Positions 16,459 to 25,647 of a stretch of DNA of 64,000 nucleotides are shown piece after piece (within the stretch, counting starts at the first letter, position 1; every line of letters begins with the position of its first letter). The stretch is from positions 29,949 to 93,948 of the forward strand of contig NZ_RQIT01000029.1 of assembly GCF_003837805.1 (NCBI RefSeq), given 5' to 3'. The notes below the pieces were generated by a model. That model was not told where the DNA came from, did not search any database, and saw only the letters and a list, made by a program, of their open reading frames with translations. Origin of the DNA: Bradyrhizobium sp. RP6 (lineage in GTDB: Bacteria > Pseudomonadota > Alphaproteobacteria > Rhizobiales > Xanthobacteraceae). Both the position numbers and the translations under genes were made by a program.

Positions 16459-17532
16459 TCAATGCGAGAACGGGTAGAGTTTCCAATACGCCTTGATCTG
16501 TCGCCAGCGATGCGCGAGCCCGTCAGGCTCGAACATCAGGAACGCGATGATGATCACCCCGATCGCGATCTCGCGCAGGAAGGTGATGTTGTTGTTGAGC
16601 GAAAGCGCCTGGTCGATCGCGCCGCCCTTCAGATGATGGCTCAGCCACTCCATCGATTCCGGCAGCAGCACCACGAAGGCGGTACCCATCAGCGTGCCCA
16701 TGATCGAGCCGGTGCCGCCGATGATGATCATGGCGAGGAACAGGATCGAACGCTCGATGCCGAAGCCCTCCTGCGAGACCACGAGCTGGTAATGCGCGTA
16801 AAGCGCGCCGGCGATCCCGGCGAAGAAGGCGGCAAGCCCGAACGACAGCGTCCGGTACTTGGTGAGGTTGATGCCCATGATCTCGGCGGAGAGATAATGG
16901 TCCCGGATCGCCACCAGCGCGCGGCCGTCCCGGGTGCGCATCAGATTGGTGACAAGGACATAGCTCACGAGCACATAGGCCAGCACGACGTAGAAGTACT
17001 GTCGGTCGCCGCGCAGCGTATAGCCGAAGATCGAGAAGGGAGCGGCGCTCGCCGGCACCGAGCCGCCGGAGAACCATTCGGCGCGTGAGAAGAAGTCGAG
17101 CAGGATGTATTGCGCGGCCAGCGTCGCGATGACGAGGTAAAGACCTTTCAGCCGCGCCGCCGGAATGCCGAAGATCAACCCGACCAGCGCGGTGACGATG
17201 CCGGCGAGCGGGATTGCGAAGAACACCGGGATCGGCGCGTTGTTGGAAATGTAGGCCGAGGTGAAGGCGCCGAGCAGGAAGAAGGCGGCATGGCCGATGG
17301 AGATCTGCCCGGTGAAGCCGACCAGGATATTGAGGCCGAGCGCCGCGATCGAGAAGATGCCGATCTGGATCAGGATGCTGAGCCAATAGCCGCTGAAGAA
17401 TTGCGGCGCCAGACACAGCAGCAGCACGCCAGCGACGGCGAAGTTGCGGCTCGTCGCGGTCGGGAAGATCGTGGTGTCGGCCGCGTAGGAGGTGCGGAAA
17501 TCACCAGCAGGAATGAGGGCAGGGCCGGCCAT
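16459..17532 (-). CDS. livM: LIV/HAAT ABC transporter permease LivM (operon 1)
   Basis: The 357-residue membrane protein has LivM hallmarks: ALGLNILVGFTGQISIGHAAFF in the first helices, GIPAARLKGLYLVIATLA, RDGRALVAIRDHYLSAEIMG (the EAA-like loop contacting the ATPase), and GGTGSIMGTLMG. About eight to ten helices are expected. The N-terminus has about 30 residues before the first helix. Only three bases separate its start from the livH stop, so translation is coupled. Confidence 0.9.
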   Translation of the reverse strand: MAGPALIPAGDFRTSYAADTTIFPTATSRNFAVAGVLLLCLAPQFFSGYWLSILIQIGIFSIAALGLNILVGFTGQISIGHAAFFLLGAFTSAYISNNAPIPVFFAIPLAGIVTALVGLIFGIPAARLKGLYLVIATLAAQYILLDFFSRAEWFSGGSVPASAAPFSIFGYTLRGDRQYFYVVLAYVLVSYVLVTNLMRTRDGRALVAIRDHYLSAEIMGINLTKYRTLSFGLAAFFAGIAGALYAHYQLVVSQEGFGIERSILFLAMIIIGGTGSIMGTLMGTAFVVLLPESMEWLSHHLKGGAIDQALSLNNNITFLREIAIGVIIIAFLMFEPDGLAHRWRQIKAYWKLYPFSH

Positions 17533-17535
17533 GGG

Positions 17536-18429
17536 TCAGATCCGCTCGATGTCGTGGGTGCCGAACAGCCCGTAGGGCTTGATCATCAGCACGATAATGA
17601 GGACGTAGAACGGTGCGATCTCGTAGAGATTGCCCCAATGCAGATATTCGCTGTCGACATATTGGGCGACGTTCTCGAGCAGGCCGATGATGATGCCGCC
17701 GAGCACGGCGCCGCCGACGGAATCGAGCCCGCCGAGGATCGCCGCCGGGAACACCTTGATGCCGTAGGCGGCAAGGCCCGAGGACACGCCGTTCACGACT
17801 GCAACGACGACGCCGGCGACCGCCGATACCGTCGCCGAGATCGCCCAGGCCATCGCGAACACGCTCTTGACGGAAATGCCGAGCGACTGCGCGACCTGCT
17901 GGTTGAATGCGGTGGCGCGCATCGCGAGGCCGTATTTGGAGGCGCGGAAGAACCAGGCCATGCCGATCATCATCGCGACCGAGACGACGAGACTCATGAC
18001 ATAGACGGTCTGGATCTGGAGCCCGAACAGGCTGACCGACTGGCTCTCGAACACGCGCGGGAACGGCTGCGGATTGACTCCGAACATCCACTTCAGCGTC
18101 GCCTGCAACACCGTCGATAGGCCGATCGTCACCATGATCACCGAGATGATGGGCTCGCCAATCATCGGCCGCAGGATCAGGACCTGGATCGCGATGCCGA
18201 ATACGAACATGAACACCAACGTGATCGGCATCCCGATCCAGAACGGTACCTGATATCTCGCCAGCAGGGCCCAGCACACCCAGGCGCCGACCAGCAGCAA
18301 TTCACCTTGCGCGAAATTGACGACCTGCGTCGCCTTGTAGATCAGCACGAACGACATCGCGACTACGCCGTAGAGCGTGCCGACCACGAGGCCGTTGACC
18401 AGGAGCTGGATGAGGAACGCGGTGTTCAT
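17536..18429 (-). CDS. livH: LIV/HAAT ABC transporter permease LivH (operon 1)
   Basis: The 297-residue protein shows the LivH pattern: LLVNGLVVGTLYGVVAMSFVLIYKATQVVNFAQGE at the N-terminus (first two helices), then SKYGLAMRATAFNQQVAQSLG, the coupling loop, and ILGGLDSVGGAVLGGIIIGLLE near the C-terminus. It forms the inner-membrane channel with LivM. REP-like hairpins lie just upstream, between it and the acyl-CoA ligase. Confidence 0.9.
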   Translation of the reverse strand: MNTAFLIQLLVNGLVVGTLYGVVAMSFVLIYKATQVVNFAQGELLLVGAWVCWALLARYQVPFWIGMPITLVFMFVFGIAIQVLILRPMIGEPIISVIMVTIGLSTVLQATLKWMFGVNPQPFPRVFESQSVSLFGLQIQTVYVMSLVVSVAMMIGMAWFFRASKYGLAMRATAFNQQVAQSLGISVKSVFAMAWAISATVSAVAGVVVAVVNGVSSGLAAYGIKVFPAAILGGLDSVGGAVLGGIIIGLLENVAQYVDSEYLHWGNLYEIAPFYVLIIVLMIKPYGLFGTHDIERI

Positions 18430-18446
18430 GCCGATTGACCCAGTTC

Positions 18447-18541
18447 GTCATTGCCGGGCTTGGCCCGGCAATCCATCGATGCGGAGGAAAGCGTGTTCGG
18501 AAGTGGACGGATGCGCGGGTCAAGCCCGCGCATGGCGACTT
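18447..18541. repeat. REP-like hairpin pair between the acyl-CoA ligase and livH
   Basis: Two hairpins with five-base loops face each other: TTGCCGGG-CTTGG-CCCGGCAA (18451-18471) and ATGCGCGGG-TCAAG-CCCGCGCAT (18511-18533), flanked by GTCAT and GGCGAC. The same architecture recurs at 27708-27780. They fill most of the 118-base gap. Confidence 0.8.
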
Positions 18542-18547
18542 CTTGTG

Positions 18548-20479
18548 TCACTCCGCGGCCTCCGCCATGTGCCCATGCCCGCCGAGATCCACCACGCGCA
18601 GCGTGGTACGCACCCGCTGCGTGGTGCCATCCTGGAAGCGGATCACGGTGTCGACGGGAATATCCGCGACGCCGCGATAGATGGCGTCGATAATCCCTTC
18701 ATACTTCTCGTTGATGACGCTGCGGCGGACCTTTCTGGTGCGAGTGAGCTCGCCGTCGTCGGCATCGAGCTCCTTGTAGAGCAGCAGGAAGCGCGAGATG
18801 CGCTGGGCCGGCGGCAGCGTGGCGTTGACGGTCTCGACCTCCTTCTGCAGCAGGGCGTAAACCTCGGGCCGCGAGGCGAGATCGCTGTAAGTGGTGAATG
18901 AGAGCCGGTTTTTTTCCGCCCATTTCGAGATGATGGAGTAACGGATACAGATCATCGCCGCGAGCGCGTCGCGGCCGGCGCCCAGCACGACGGCCTCCGC
19001 GATATAGGGCGAGAATTTCAGCTTGTTCTCGATGAATTGCGGCGAGAAGCGCTCGCCGCGCGAGGTCTCCGCGAGATCCTTGATGCGGTCGATGACGACG
19101 AGCTGCTGGTCGGCGTTGAAATAGCCGGCGTCGCCGGAGCACATCCAGCCGTCCTTGATGTCGGCGACGCTCGCCTCGGGATTCTTGTAATAGCCGAGGA
19201 ACATGTTGGGGTGCCGCACCACGATCTCACCGACGCCGTGGACGTCGGCATTGTCGATTCGGATCTCAATGCTGTCGGCCATCGGCACGCCGGTCGTATC
19301 AGGGTCGACCTTGCCCTCGGGATGCAGCGTATAGGCCCCCAGCAGCTCGGTCTGGCCGTACAGCGTGCGCAGCGGCACGCCCATGGCCTGGAAGAATTTG
19401 AAGGTTTCGGGGCCGAGCGCTGCGCCGCCGGTGGCGGCCGACCGCAGGCGGGTGAAGCCGAGGCGGTCGCGCAGCGCGCGGAACAGGATCGCGTCGGCAA
19501 AGCCGGAACGCTTACCCTGTTCGAGTGCGGCGAGACCGCTCTTCATGCCGATGTCGAACAGGCGCTGCTTGAAGGGCGTCGCATCCATCACCTTGGCGCG
19601 GACGTCGGCCGCGATCGATTCCCAGACACGTGGGGCAAAGAGCACGAAGGTCGGCGCGATCTCGCGCAGATCGTTCATCATGGTGTCGGGCTCTTCGACG
19701 AAGTTGATCTTCATCCGGCACAAGAGGCCTTTGCCGAGCACGTAGACCTGCTCCATGATCCAGGGCAGCGGCAGCACCGAGACGTATTCGTCATCGGGTC
19801 CCTTCGGATCGAAGGCGAGATAGGTCGCGCAATGCCCGAGGACGCGGCCGGCCGCGAGCATCGCGAGCTTCGGATGCGAGGTCGTGCCTGACGTCGTGCA
19901 GAGGATCGCGACGTCCTCGCCCTTGGTGGCATCGACCAGCCTGTCGTAGAGCTCCGGCTCCCGCGCAGCACGCGCCCGGCCGAGCTCGGCAAACTTCTCC
20001 GCCGACATCAGCCGGGGGTCGTGATATTTCCGCATCCCGCGCGGATCGGAATAGATGATGTGCTTCAGCTTGGGCGCGCGCTCGGCAAGGGTGAGCAGCT
20101 TGTCGACCTGCTCCTCGTCCTCGGCGAAAACCAGCTGCGCCTCACCATAGTTGAGGAGATATGAGGCCTCCTCGTCGAGCACGTCGCGATAAAGTCCGAG
20201 GCTGAGGCCGCCGATCGCATGCGTCGCGACTTCCGCCGCGACCCAGTCCGGCCGGTTGTCGCCGATGATGCCGATGACATCACCGCGACCAAGACCGAGT
20301 TCGACCAGGCCGAGCGCGAAATCGCGCACCCGTGTCTGGTAGTCGTTCCAGGTGAAGATGCGCCAGAGCCCGAGATCCTTCTCGCGCAGCGCGATCTCGT
20401 TGCCGTGCTCCCTGGCATTGAGCCGGAGCATTTTCGGATAGGTGTCGGCCTGCGCGACGCGCCCTGCATAATCCATCAT
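18548..20479 (-). CDS. AMP-dependent long-chain acyl-CoA synthetase-like ligase
   Basis: The 643-residue adenylate-forming enzyme contains the phosphate loop TTSGTTSHPKLAML near residue 193 (the usual Gly is Ser), TLYGQTELLGAYTL (A5), GWMCSGDAGYF (A7) and DRIKDLAETSRGERFSPQ (A8), the arrangement of FadD15/FAA-type enzymes. It makes acyl- or aryl-CoA from the free acid, ATP and CoA. It overlaps livG by four bases and is followed by livH, so transporter and ligase are expressed together. This suggests the LIV system imports an acid that is trapped as its CoA ester. Substrate class (fatty, aromatic, dicarboxylic) cannot be told. Confidence 0.88.
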   Translation of the reverse strand: MMDYAGRVAQADTYPKMLRLNAREHGNEIALREKDLGLWRIFTWNDYQTRVRDFALGLVELGLGRGDVIGIIGDNRPDWVAAEVATHAIGGLSLGLYRDVLDEEASYLLNYGEAQLVFAEDEEQVDKLLTLAERAPKLKHIIYSDPRGMRKYHDPRLMSAEKFAELGRARAAREPELYDRLVDATKGEDVAILCTTSGTTSHPKLAMLAAGRVLGHCATYLAFDPKGPDDEYVSVLPLPWIMEQVYVLGKGLLCRMKINFVEEPDTMMNDLREIAPTFVLFAPRVWESIAADVRAKVMDATPFKQRLFDIGMKSGLAALEQGKRSGFADAILFRALRDRLGFTRLRSAATGGAALGPETFKFFQAMGVPLRTLYGQTELLGAYTLHPEGKVDPDTTGVPMADSIEIRIDNADVHGVGEIVVRHPNMFLGYYKNPEASVADIKDGWMCSGDAGYFNADQQLVVIDRIKDLAETSRGERFSPQFIENKLKFSPYIAEAVVLGAGRDALAAMICIRYSIISKWAEKNRLSFTTYSDLASRPEVYALLQKEVETVNATLPPAQRISRFLLLYKELDADDGELTRTRKVRRSVINEKYEGIIDAIYRGVADIPVDTVIRFQDGTTQRVRTTLRVVDLGGHGHMAEAAE

Positions 20480-21300
20480 GCCGCGCTCTCCTGCGCCGGC
20501 GGAGCGTCGTCGGGATCGACCAGCACCTCGTCCTCCTCGCCGAGATAGGCGCGCCTGACGTGGGGATCGGCGAGCACGGTAGCCGGATCGCCTTCGGCGA
20601 TCTTCTTGCCGAAATCCAGCACCATCACGCGATGGGAGATGTCCATCACCACGCCCATGTCGTGCTCGATCATCACCACCGTCATCCCGAACTCCTCGTT
20701 GAGATCGACGATGTAGCGGGCCATGTCCTCCTTCTCCTCGAAGTTCATGCCAGCCATGGGCTCGTCGAGGAGAATGAGACGCGGCTCCAGCGCCATGGCG
20801 CGGGCGAGCTCCACGCGCTTGCGCAGGCCGTAGGAGAGAGTGCCCGCGGTCGCCTTGCGCACCGACTGCAGGTCGAGGAAATCGATGATCTCCTCGACCT
20901 TGCGGCGGTGCTCGAGCTCTTCCTTGCGCGCGCCGGTGAGCCAGTATAGCGAGCCCGTCAGGAAATTGTTCTTCAGGAGGTGATGGCGGCCGACCATGAT
21001 GTTGTCGAGCACGGTCATATGGTGGAACAGCGCCAGGTTCTGGAAGGTGCGGCCGATGCCGAGCGAGGCGCGGGCATTCGGCGTTAAACCAGTGATGTCG
21101 CGGCCTAGGTAGAAGAGCTGGCCTTCGGTGGGCTTGTAGCGACCGGAAATACAGTTCACGATCGAGGTCTTGCCGGCGCCGTTGGGGCCGATGATCGAGA
21201 ACAACTCGCCCTCTCTAATGGCGAAGCCGACGTCGGTCAGCGCTCGGACGCCGCCGAATCGCAAGGACACGCCGCGCACTTCAAGACTGGTAGCCACCAA
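20476..21300 (-). CDS. livG: LIV/HAAT ABC transporter ATP-binding protein LivG (operon 1)
   Basis: The 274-residue ATPase has Walker A GPNGAGKTS (38-46), the LivG-type GIGRTFQNLALFHHMTV block, signature LSYGLRKRVELARAM, Walker B LILLDEPMAGMN and MIEHDMGVVMDISHR. It is the first gene of the leftward operon livG - ligase - livH - livM - livK - livF. Its stop overlaps the ligase start (ATGA). An acidic C-terminal tail of about 20 residues extends past the family core. Confidence 0.9.
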   Translation of the reverse strand: MVATSLEVRGVSLRFGGVRALTDVGFAIREGELFSIIGPNGAGKTSIVNCISGRYKPTEGQLFYLGRDITGLTPNARASLGIGRTFQNLALFHHMTVLDNIMVGRHHLLKNNFLTGSLYWLTGARKEELEHRRKVEEIIDFLDLQSVRKATAGTLSYGLRKRVELARAMALEPRLILLDEPMAGMNFEEKEDMARYIVDLNEEFGMTVVMIEHDMGVVMDISHRVMVLDFGKKIAEGDPATVLADPHVRRAYLGEEDEVLVDPDDAPPAQESAA

Positions 21301-21632
21301 ACGAATCCCTCCCGGTCATGGCGCATTTTATCGGCGCTCTTCGTCCGTTCTGTCGGGCGATCCTAGTACGGCGGTGACGGTGAGGCCATGCAGCAGATGG
21401 TCTCGACCGGAGCCGCGCACTCTCGTTCCCGTTTGGGATCGAAAGCCGTATCGCCCGAGGTGGTCCTCAATAGGGGAAAGCGCTATTTTGAAATGTCTCC
21501 CGGCTGACAATTCTGCGACAAAGTTTGCCGGACGGCAGCGGCGTTCATCTTTGGTCGAATGGCGGTCGAAAGCATCATGTTGCAATGCAGCAGAGGGCGG
21601 AGTGACGAAACCGTGCGGCTGGCCGCGAGATC
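21301..21632. promoter_or_regulatory. divergent regulatory region between livG and the Crp/Fnr regulator
   Basis: This 332-base gap must carry the promoters of the leftward LIV operon and the rightward regulator. I see no TTGAT-N4-ATCAA Fnr/FixK box, no strong sigma-70 pair and no repeat in it. Its regulatory role is inferred from gene orientation only. Confidence 0.4.
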
Positions 21633-22307
21633 ATGATTTCAGAAGATCATCTGAAGCGCGTCGCCGCCTGGTCGCGTGAGCTCACGCAAGCGGAGATCGA
21701 GGTCGCGCGTGCCGGAATCACGGAGCGGTCCTACGGCACCGGCGAGACCGTGTTCATGCGCGGGGACATTTTTGCTTATTGGGCCGGCATGGTGAGCGGC
21801 CTGGCCCGTATGGGCGGGGTTTCGCGTGACGGCAAGGAGACCAGCCTTGCCGGGCTGACGGCAGGGGCCTGGTTTGGCGAGGGCAGCGTGCTCAAGAACG
21901 AGCCGCGCCGCTATGACGTGGTCGCACTGCGCGACAGCCGCGTCGCACTGATGGAGCGCAGTGCCTTCATGTGGCTGTTCGAGAACAGCGTCGGCTTCAA
22001 CCGCTTTCTGGTGCGCCAGCTCAATGAGCGGCTTGGTCAGTTCATCGGCATGCTCGAAGTCAACCGGACGCTCGACGCCACCGCGCGCCTCGCCCGCAGC
22101 ATTGCTTCGCTGTTCAACCCGATCCTCTATCCCGAATCGACCGCGCATCTGGAGATCACGCAGGAGGAGATCGGGGCGCTTTCCGGCATGTCCAGGCAGA
22201 ACGCCAACCGTGCGCTGAACCGACTGGAGAAAGAGGGGCTGCTGCGGCTGGAATATGGCGGCGTCACCATCCTCGATATCGAGCGGCTGCGCGGGTACGG
22301 GGACTAG
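21633..22307 (+). CDS. Crp/Fnr-family transcriptional regulator
   Basis: The 224-residue protein has an N-terminal cyclic-nucleotide-binding-like beta roll (GTGETVFMRGD, GAWFGEGSVL), a dimerisation helix (FNRFLVRQLNERLGQFIGML) and a C-terminal winged helix-turn-helix, ITQEEIGALSGMSRQNANRAL, with RLEKEGLLRLEYGGVTILD as wing. No Fnr-type Cys cluster is present, so oxygen sensing by an iron-sulphur centre is unlikely. The GEGS segment keeps part of the cAMP pocket, but the Arg-Ser pair of true Crp is not obvious. It is divergent from the LIV operon and may control it. Confidence 0.87.
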   Translation: MISEDHLKRVAAWSRELTQAEIEVARAGITERSYGTGETVFMRGDIFAYWAGMVSGLARMGGVSRDGKETSLAGLTAGAWFGEGSVLKNEPRRYDVVALRDSRVALMERSAFMWLFENSVGFNRFLVRQLNERLGQFIGMLEVNRTLDATARLARSIASLFNPILYPESTAHLEITQEEIGALSGMSRQNANRALNRLEKEGLLRLEYGGVTILDIERLRGYGD

Positions 22308-22319
22308 GGCGCATCTTCG

Positions 22320-23579
22320 TCACCGCGCATTGGCGGGGGCATGGACCGGCCAGAGGTCGGCGCGCCAACGCACCGCGATCGCCAGCATCGCGAAGAAGCC
22401 TGCGGCGGCATAGAGCGAGCCCGTCGCGGAATAGCCGATGACGTCGATCAGACTGCCGGCCGCGAGCAGTCCGATCGGCAAGCCATAGATCACCATCATG
22501 CGCACGCCCATGACGCGGCCTCGCAGATGTGCGCTCGCGGTGCGCATCAGGATCACCGCCGCCGATATCATCGACATGCTCTGGGCGATGCCGGCGAGAA
22601 CGAGGCAGGCCATCGCCACCGGCAAGGTCCTGACCTCGACGAATACCAGTAGCATGGCGTACCAGGCCAGCGTCGCGCCGATCAGGAGCCGGGCAATGCG
22701 CACGCCACTGACCAGGCTGAGCGTGATGGAGCCGATCAGCGAGCCGACGGCGAAGCTCGCCGAGAGATAACCGAGGCCGGTCTGGTCGGTATGAAAGATC
22801 TCGCGCGCGATGTAGGGCAACAATCCGCCCGTGAAGGGAAAAGCGGTGAGATTGGCCAGGAAGGCGACGCACAGCGCCGCGCGCATTCCCGGGCCATTCC
22901 AGGCATAGACGATGCCTTCCTTCAGATCGCCCAGCAATCTCGAAACGGCGTGACTGTTCGGCGGGAGATCGCTCGTGGTGATGGACCTTTTCGGCCGTGT
23001 CAGACAAAGCATCAGAAGAGCGGCCATGAGGTAGAGTCCGGCAATTGCCACATACACGAGCCCAATTCCAAGGACGGTGAACAGCCCGGCGCCTGTCAAT
23101 GCTCCCGCGATGCGCGCACTGTCCTGGGTCGTGCGCGCAACACTGATGGCGCCGACCAGTTGCTCGGCCGGCATGATCTCGGCAAGCAGCGCACCCCGGA
23201 CGCCGAGATCGGAGGGACGAATCAGTCCCATGATCGCGACGATGATCATGACGCTCAGCGGCGACAAATGACCGGTCAGTGCCAGGACCATGATGGTCGA
23301 CGACAGCGCCGTATAGGCAAGACGCATCACGACCAGGAGATCGCGATGGCCTATGCGGTCGCCGATCATGCCGAACACCGGCGCGACCAGTGTCCCGACG
23401 AACTGGAGCGAGGCAAGCACGGTGAGCAGCAGCACCGATCCTGTCTCGACCATGATGTACCAGCCGAGCACCAACGTCTCCACCTCGAAGGCCCAGGAGG
23501 TGAGCAGATCGGATGGCCATTGAAAGCGATAATTGCGAATGCGGAACGGCGCGAGCGCAGAACGTCGTGCTGTGCTCAA
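22320..23579 (-). CDS. MFS exporter of the EntS/MFS_3 type
   Basis: The 419-residue protein has about twelve membrane helices and MFS loop motifs: GMIGDRIGHRDLLVVMR between helices 2 and 3, and MGVRMMVIYGLPIG late in the protein. SDLLTSWAFEVETLVLGWYI at the start resembles the MFS_3 (enterobactin exporter-like, DHA3) group, which exports siderophores and drugs. It converges on the Crp/Fnr gene with a 12-base gap. No biosynthetic partner is adjacent, so the substrate is unknown. Confidence 0.85.
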   Translation of the reverse strand: MSTARRSALAPFRIRNYRFQWPSDLLTSWAFEVETLVLGWYIMVETGSVLLLTVLASLQFVGTLVAPVFGMIGDRIGHRDLLVVMRLAYTALSSTIMVLALTGHLSPLSVMIIVAIMGLIRPSDLGVRGALLAEIMPAEQLVGAISVARTTQDSARIAGALTGAGLFTVLGIGLVYVAIAGLYLMAALLMLCLTRPKRSITTSDLPPNSHAVSRLLGDLKEGIVYAWNGPGMRAALCVAFLANLTAFPFTGGLLPYIAREIFHTDQTGLGYLSASFAVGSLIGSITLSLVSGVRIARLLIGATLAWYAMLLVFVEVRTLPVAMACLVLAGIAQSMSMISAAVILMRTASAHLRGRVMGVRMMVIYGLPIGLLAAGSLIDVIGYSATGSLYAAAGFFAMLAIAVRWRADLWPVHAPANAR

Positions 23580-23701
23580 GGCGCGATGGCTCGTGTCACG
23601 GCGATTCCCTGCCCGTGTGATTTCTTTTCATTTCCCGCAACCTAGGGCCGACGCTGCGCGTGTCAATCTGAACCGCCGCATGCCGCTCCCGCGCTTGGCT
23701 C

Positions 23702-24541
23702 CTATCTGGCGGTCGTCGGCTTCCGCTCGGTCAGCGCCGCGGCCATTGCCGAAATTAATGGACGCATGAAATAGGCGTCCTCTGGCGGCGAGATGTCAGT
23801 GCGCAGACCATGCGCGGCGAGTTCACCGGAGACCGCCGGGCCGACCGAGGCGATCAGCGTGCGCTCGAGCCCGGCGCGAAGACGCGCCTCGACGCCATGC
23901 GCCTTCGCGGCCTCGATCAGGCGGCGAACCTGGCCGAGATTGGTCAGGGCAATCGAGTCGATCCGCCCCTCGGCCATGGCGTCGATGGCGGCGACGATGT
24001 TGGCATCCGCCGCCTTGGAATCGTAGACATAGGGAAGCACGGTATCGACGGCGGCGCCCTGCGCGGTCAGCGCGCCGGTCAGCGCGCCGTGGTCCTTGTC
24101 TGGATAGAGCTGGAGACCGAGGCGTCGTCCTTTCAGGTCGAGCCTTGCCAGCATCTCGATCACGCCCTCGGTGGTCGGCTTCTCCGTTGTCTGCTGTGCC
24201 TCGAGACCGATCTCGCGTAGCGCCTTGCCGGGCTTCGGGCCGCGGGTGAATTTTCGCGCTTTGGCGAGTGCCGCGACAAGGGTGGTGTCGAGCCCGCGGG
24301 CGCCAGCGAGCTTCATGATCCGGCGCAGGCCTTCGCCCGTCATCAGCACGAGATCGTCGAAGGGCTTGTCGATGGCACGGCGAATCCAGGCCTCCACCGG
24401 AGCAGGATCCGGAGCATCATGGATGGTGAACATCGGGCATTGCACGACATCGGCGCCCTGCTCGACCAGAAGCTTCGAAAACTGCGCCTCCTCCCGCGTT
24501 TCCAGGATTAATATGCGGTAGCCATTCAAACGGTCGGCCAT
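23702..24541 (-). CDS. HemD-like uroporphyrinogen-III synthase domain protein
   Basis: The 279-residue product shows the bilobal HemD fold: GYRILILETREEAQFSKLLVEQGA in lobe 1, DDLVLMTGEGLRRIM, the return to lobe 1 via RGPKPGKALREIGL, PTTEGVIEML (the Thr-rich substrate loop) and SIALTNLGQVRRLIEAA. HemD cyclises hydroxymethylbilane to uroporphyrinogen III for haem and cobalamin. No other tetrapyrrole gene is adjacent. The sequence looks closer to the HemD-type proteins associated with nitrate assimilation than to the hemC-linked enzyme, so whether it is the main HemD is uncertain. Confidence 0.75.
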   Translation of the reverse strand: MADRLNGYRILILETREEAQFSKLLVEQGADVVQCPMFTIHDAPDPAPVEAWIRRAIDKPFDDLVLMTGEGLRRIMKLAGARGLDTTLVAALAKARKFTRGPKPGKALREIGLEAQQTTEKPTTEGVIEMLARLDLKGRRLGLQLYPDKDHGALTGALTAQGAAVDTVLPYVYDSKAADANIVAAIDAMAEGRIDSIALTNLGQVRRLIEAAKAHGVEARLRAGLERTLIASVGPAVSGELAAHGLRTDISPPEDAYFMRPLISAMAAALTERKPTTAR

Positions 24542-24709
24542 GGGTATGCTCCGGTCATGAATTGCTCGTCCGTTCGTCCTGACTCTGCGCTTTATGTTGA
24601 AGCAAGTCTTGGGATTGGCGCAAGGGCGGGGTCGGTGCTAGAGCAGGGCGCAAATCGCGGGTAGTTCCGCTACACAAACCTTCATCAAGAGCCAAGCCCG
24701 TTCATCAAC

Positions 24710-25573
24710 ATGCCCGACCATCAATATGTCCTGACCCTGTCCTGTCCGGATCGCCCCGGCATCGTCTCGGCGGTGTCGACGTTCCTTGCCCACAACGGAC
24801 AGAACATCCTCGACGCCCAGCAGTTCGATGACGTCGAGACCGAGAAGTTCTTCATGCGGGTGGTGTTCACAGCAGCCGATCTTGCCGTGGAACTGTCGGC
24901 GCTGCAGACCGGCTTTGCCGCGATCGCCGAACGTTTCGGCATGGAGTGGCAGATGCGCGACCGCGCTGCGCATCGCAAGGTGATGCTGCTGGTATCGAAA
25001 TCCGACCACTGCCTGGTCGACATCCTCTATCGCTGGCGCACCGGCGAATTGCCGATGACCCCGACGGCGATCGTCTCCAACCATCCGCGCGAAGTCTATG
25101 CCGGGCTCGATTTCGGCGGCATCCCGTTCCACCATCTGCCCGTGACCAAGGAGACCAAGCGCGAGCAAGAGGCGCAGATCATCGACCTCGTCGGCAAGAC
25201 GAAGACCGATCTGGTGGTGCTCGCACGCTATATGCAGATCCTGTCGGACGATCTATCGGCAAAGCTGTCGGGGCGCTGCATCAACATCCACCACTCGTTC
25301 CTGCCGGGCTTCAAGGGCGCCAAGCCCTATCACCAGGCCCATGAGCGCGGCGTCAAGCTGATCGGCGCTACCGCGCATTACGTCACGCGCGATCTCGACG
25401 AGGGTCCGATCATCGATCAGGACGTCGAGCGCATCAGCCATCGCGACACGCCGGAAGATCTGGTCCGCAAGGGCCGGGACATCGAGCGCCGCGTGCTGGC
25501 ACGGGCCATCCGCTATCATCTCGACGATCGCGTCATCCCCAACGGCCGCAAGACGGTGGTGTTCGTGGACTAG
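24710..25573 (+). CDS. purU: formyltetrahydrofolate deformylase
   Basis: The 287-residue length and two-domain layout are those of PurU: an N-terminal ACT domain (VLTLSCPDRPGIVSAVSTFL, residues about 6-85) and a C-terminal formyl-transferase-like hydrolase domain with INIHHSFLPGFKGAKPYHQA and the catalytic-site Asp in RDLDEGPIIDQD. It hydrolyses 10-formyl-THF to THF and formate, balancing one-carbon pools. It stands alone; the upstream 168-base gap separates it from the divergent HemD-like gene. The start ATG follows the AACATG context with only a weak ribosome site. Confidence 0.93.
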   Translation: MPDHQYVLTLSCPDRPGIVSAVSTFLAHNGQNILDAQQFDDVETEKFFMRVVFTAADLAVELSALQTGFAAIAERFGMEWQMRDRAAHRKVMLLVSKSDHCLVDILYRWRTGELPMTPTAIVSNHPREVYAGLDFGGIPFHHLPVTKETKREQEAQIIDLVGKTKTDLVVLARYMQILSDDLSAKLSGRCINIHHSFLPGFKGAKPYHQAHERGVKLIGATAHYVTRDLDEGPIIDQDVERISHRDTPEDLVRKGRDIERRVLARAIRYHLDDRVIPNGRKTVVFVD

Positions 25574-25612
25574 CAAACAATGAGTGGCCAATAGCGAGTG
25601 GAGCGGGGGGCG

Positions 25613-25640
25613 CCCTATTCGCCATTCCCTATTCGCCATT
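25613..25640. repeat. two-copy 14-base tandem direct repeat
   Basis: CCCTATTCGCCATT occurs twice in direct succession (25613-25626 and 25627-25640), and related AATAGCGAGTGG text lies just upstream. It falls between the stop of purU and the end of the lipoprotein gene. Confidence 0.75.
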
Positions 25641-25647
25641 CGCTTCC

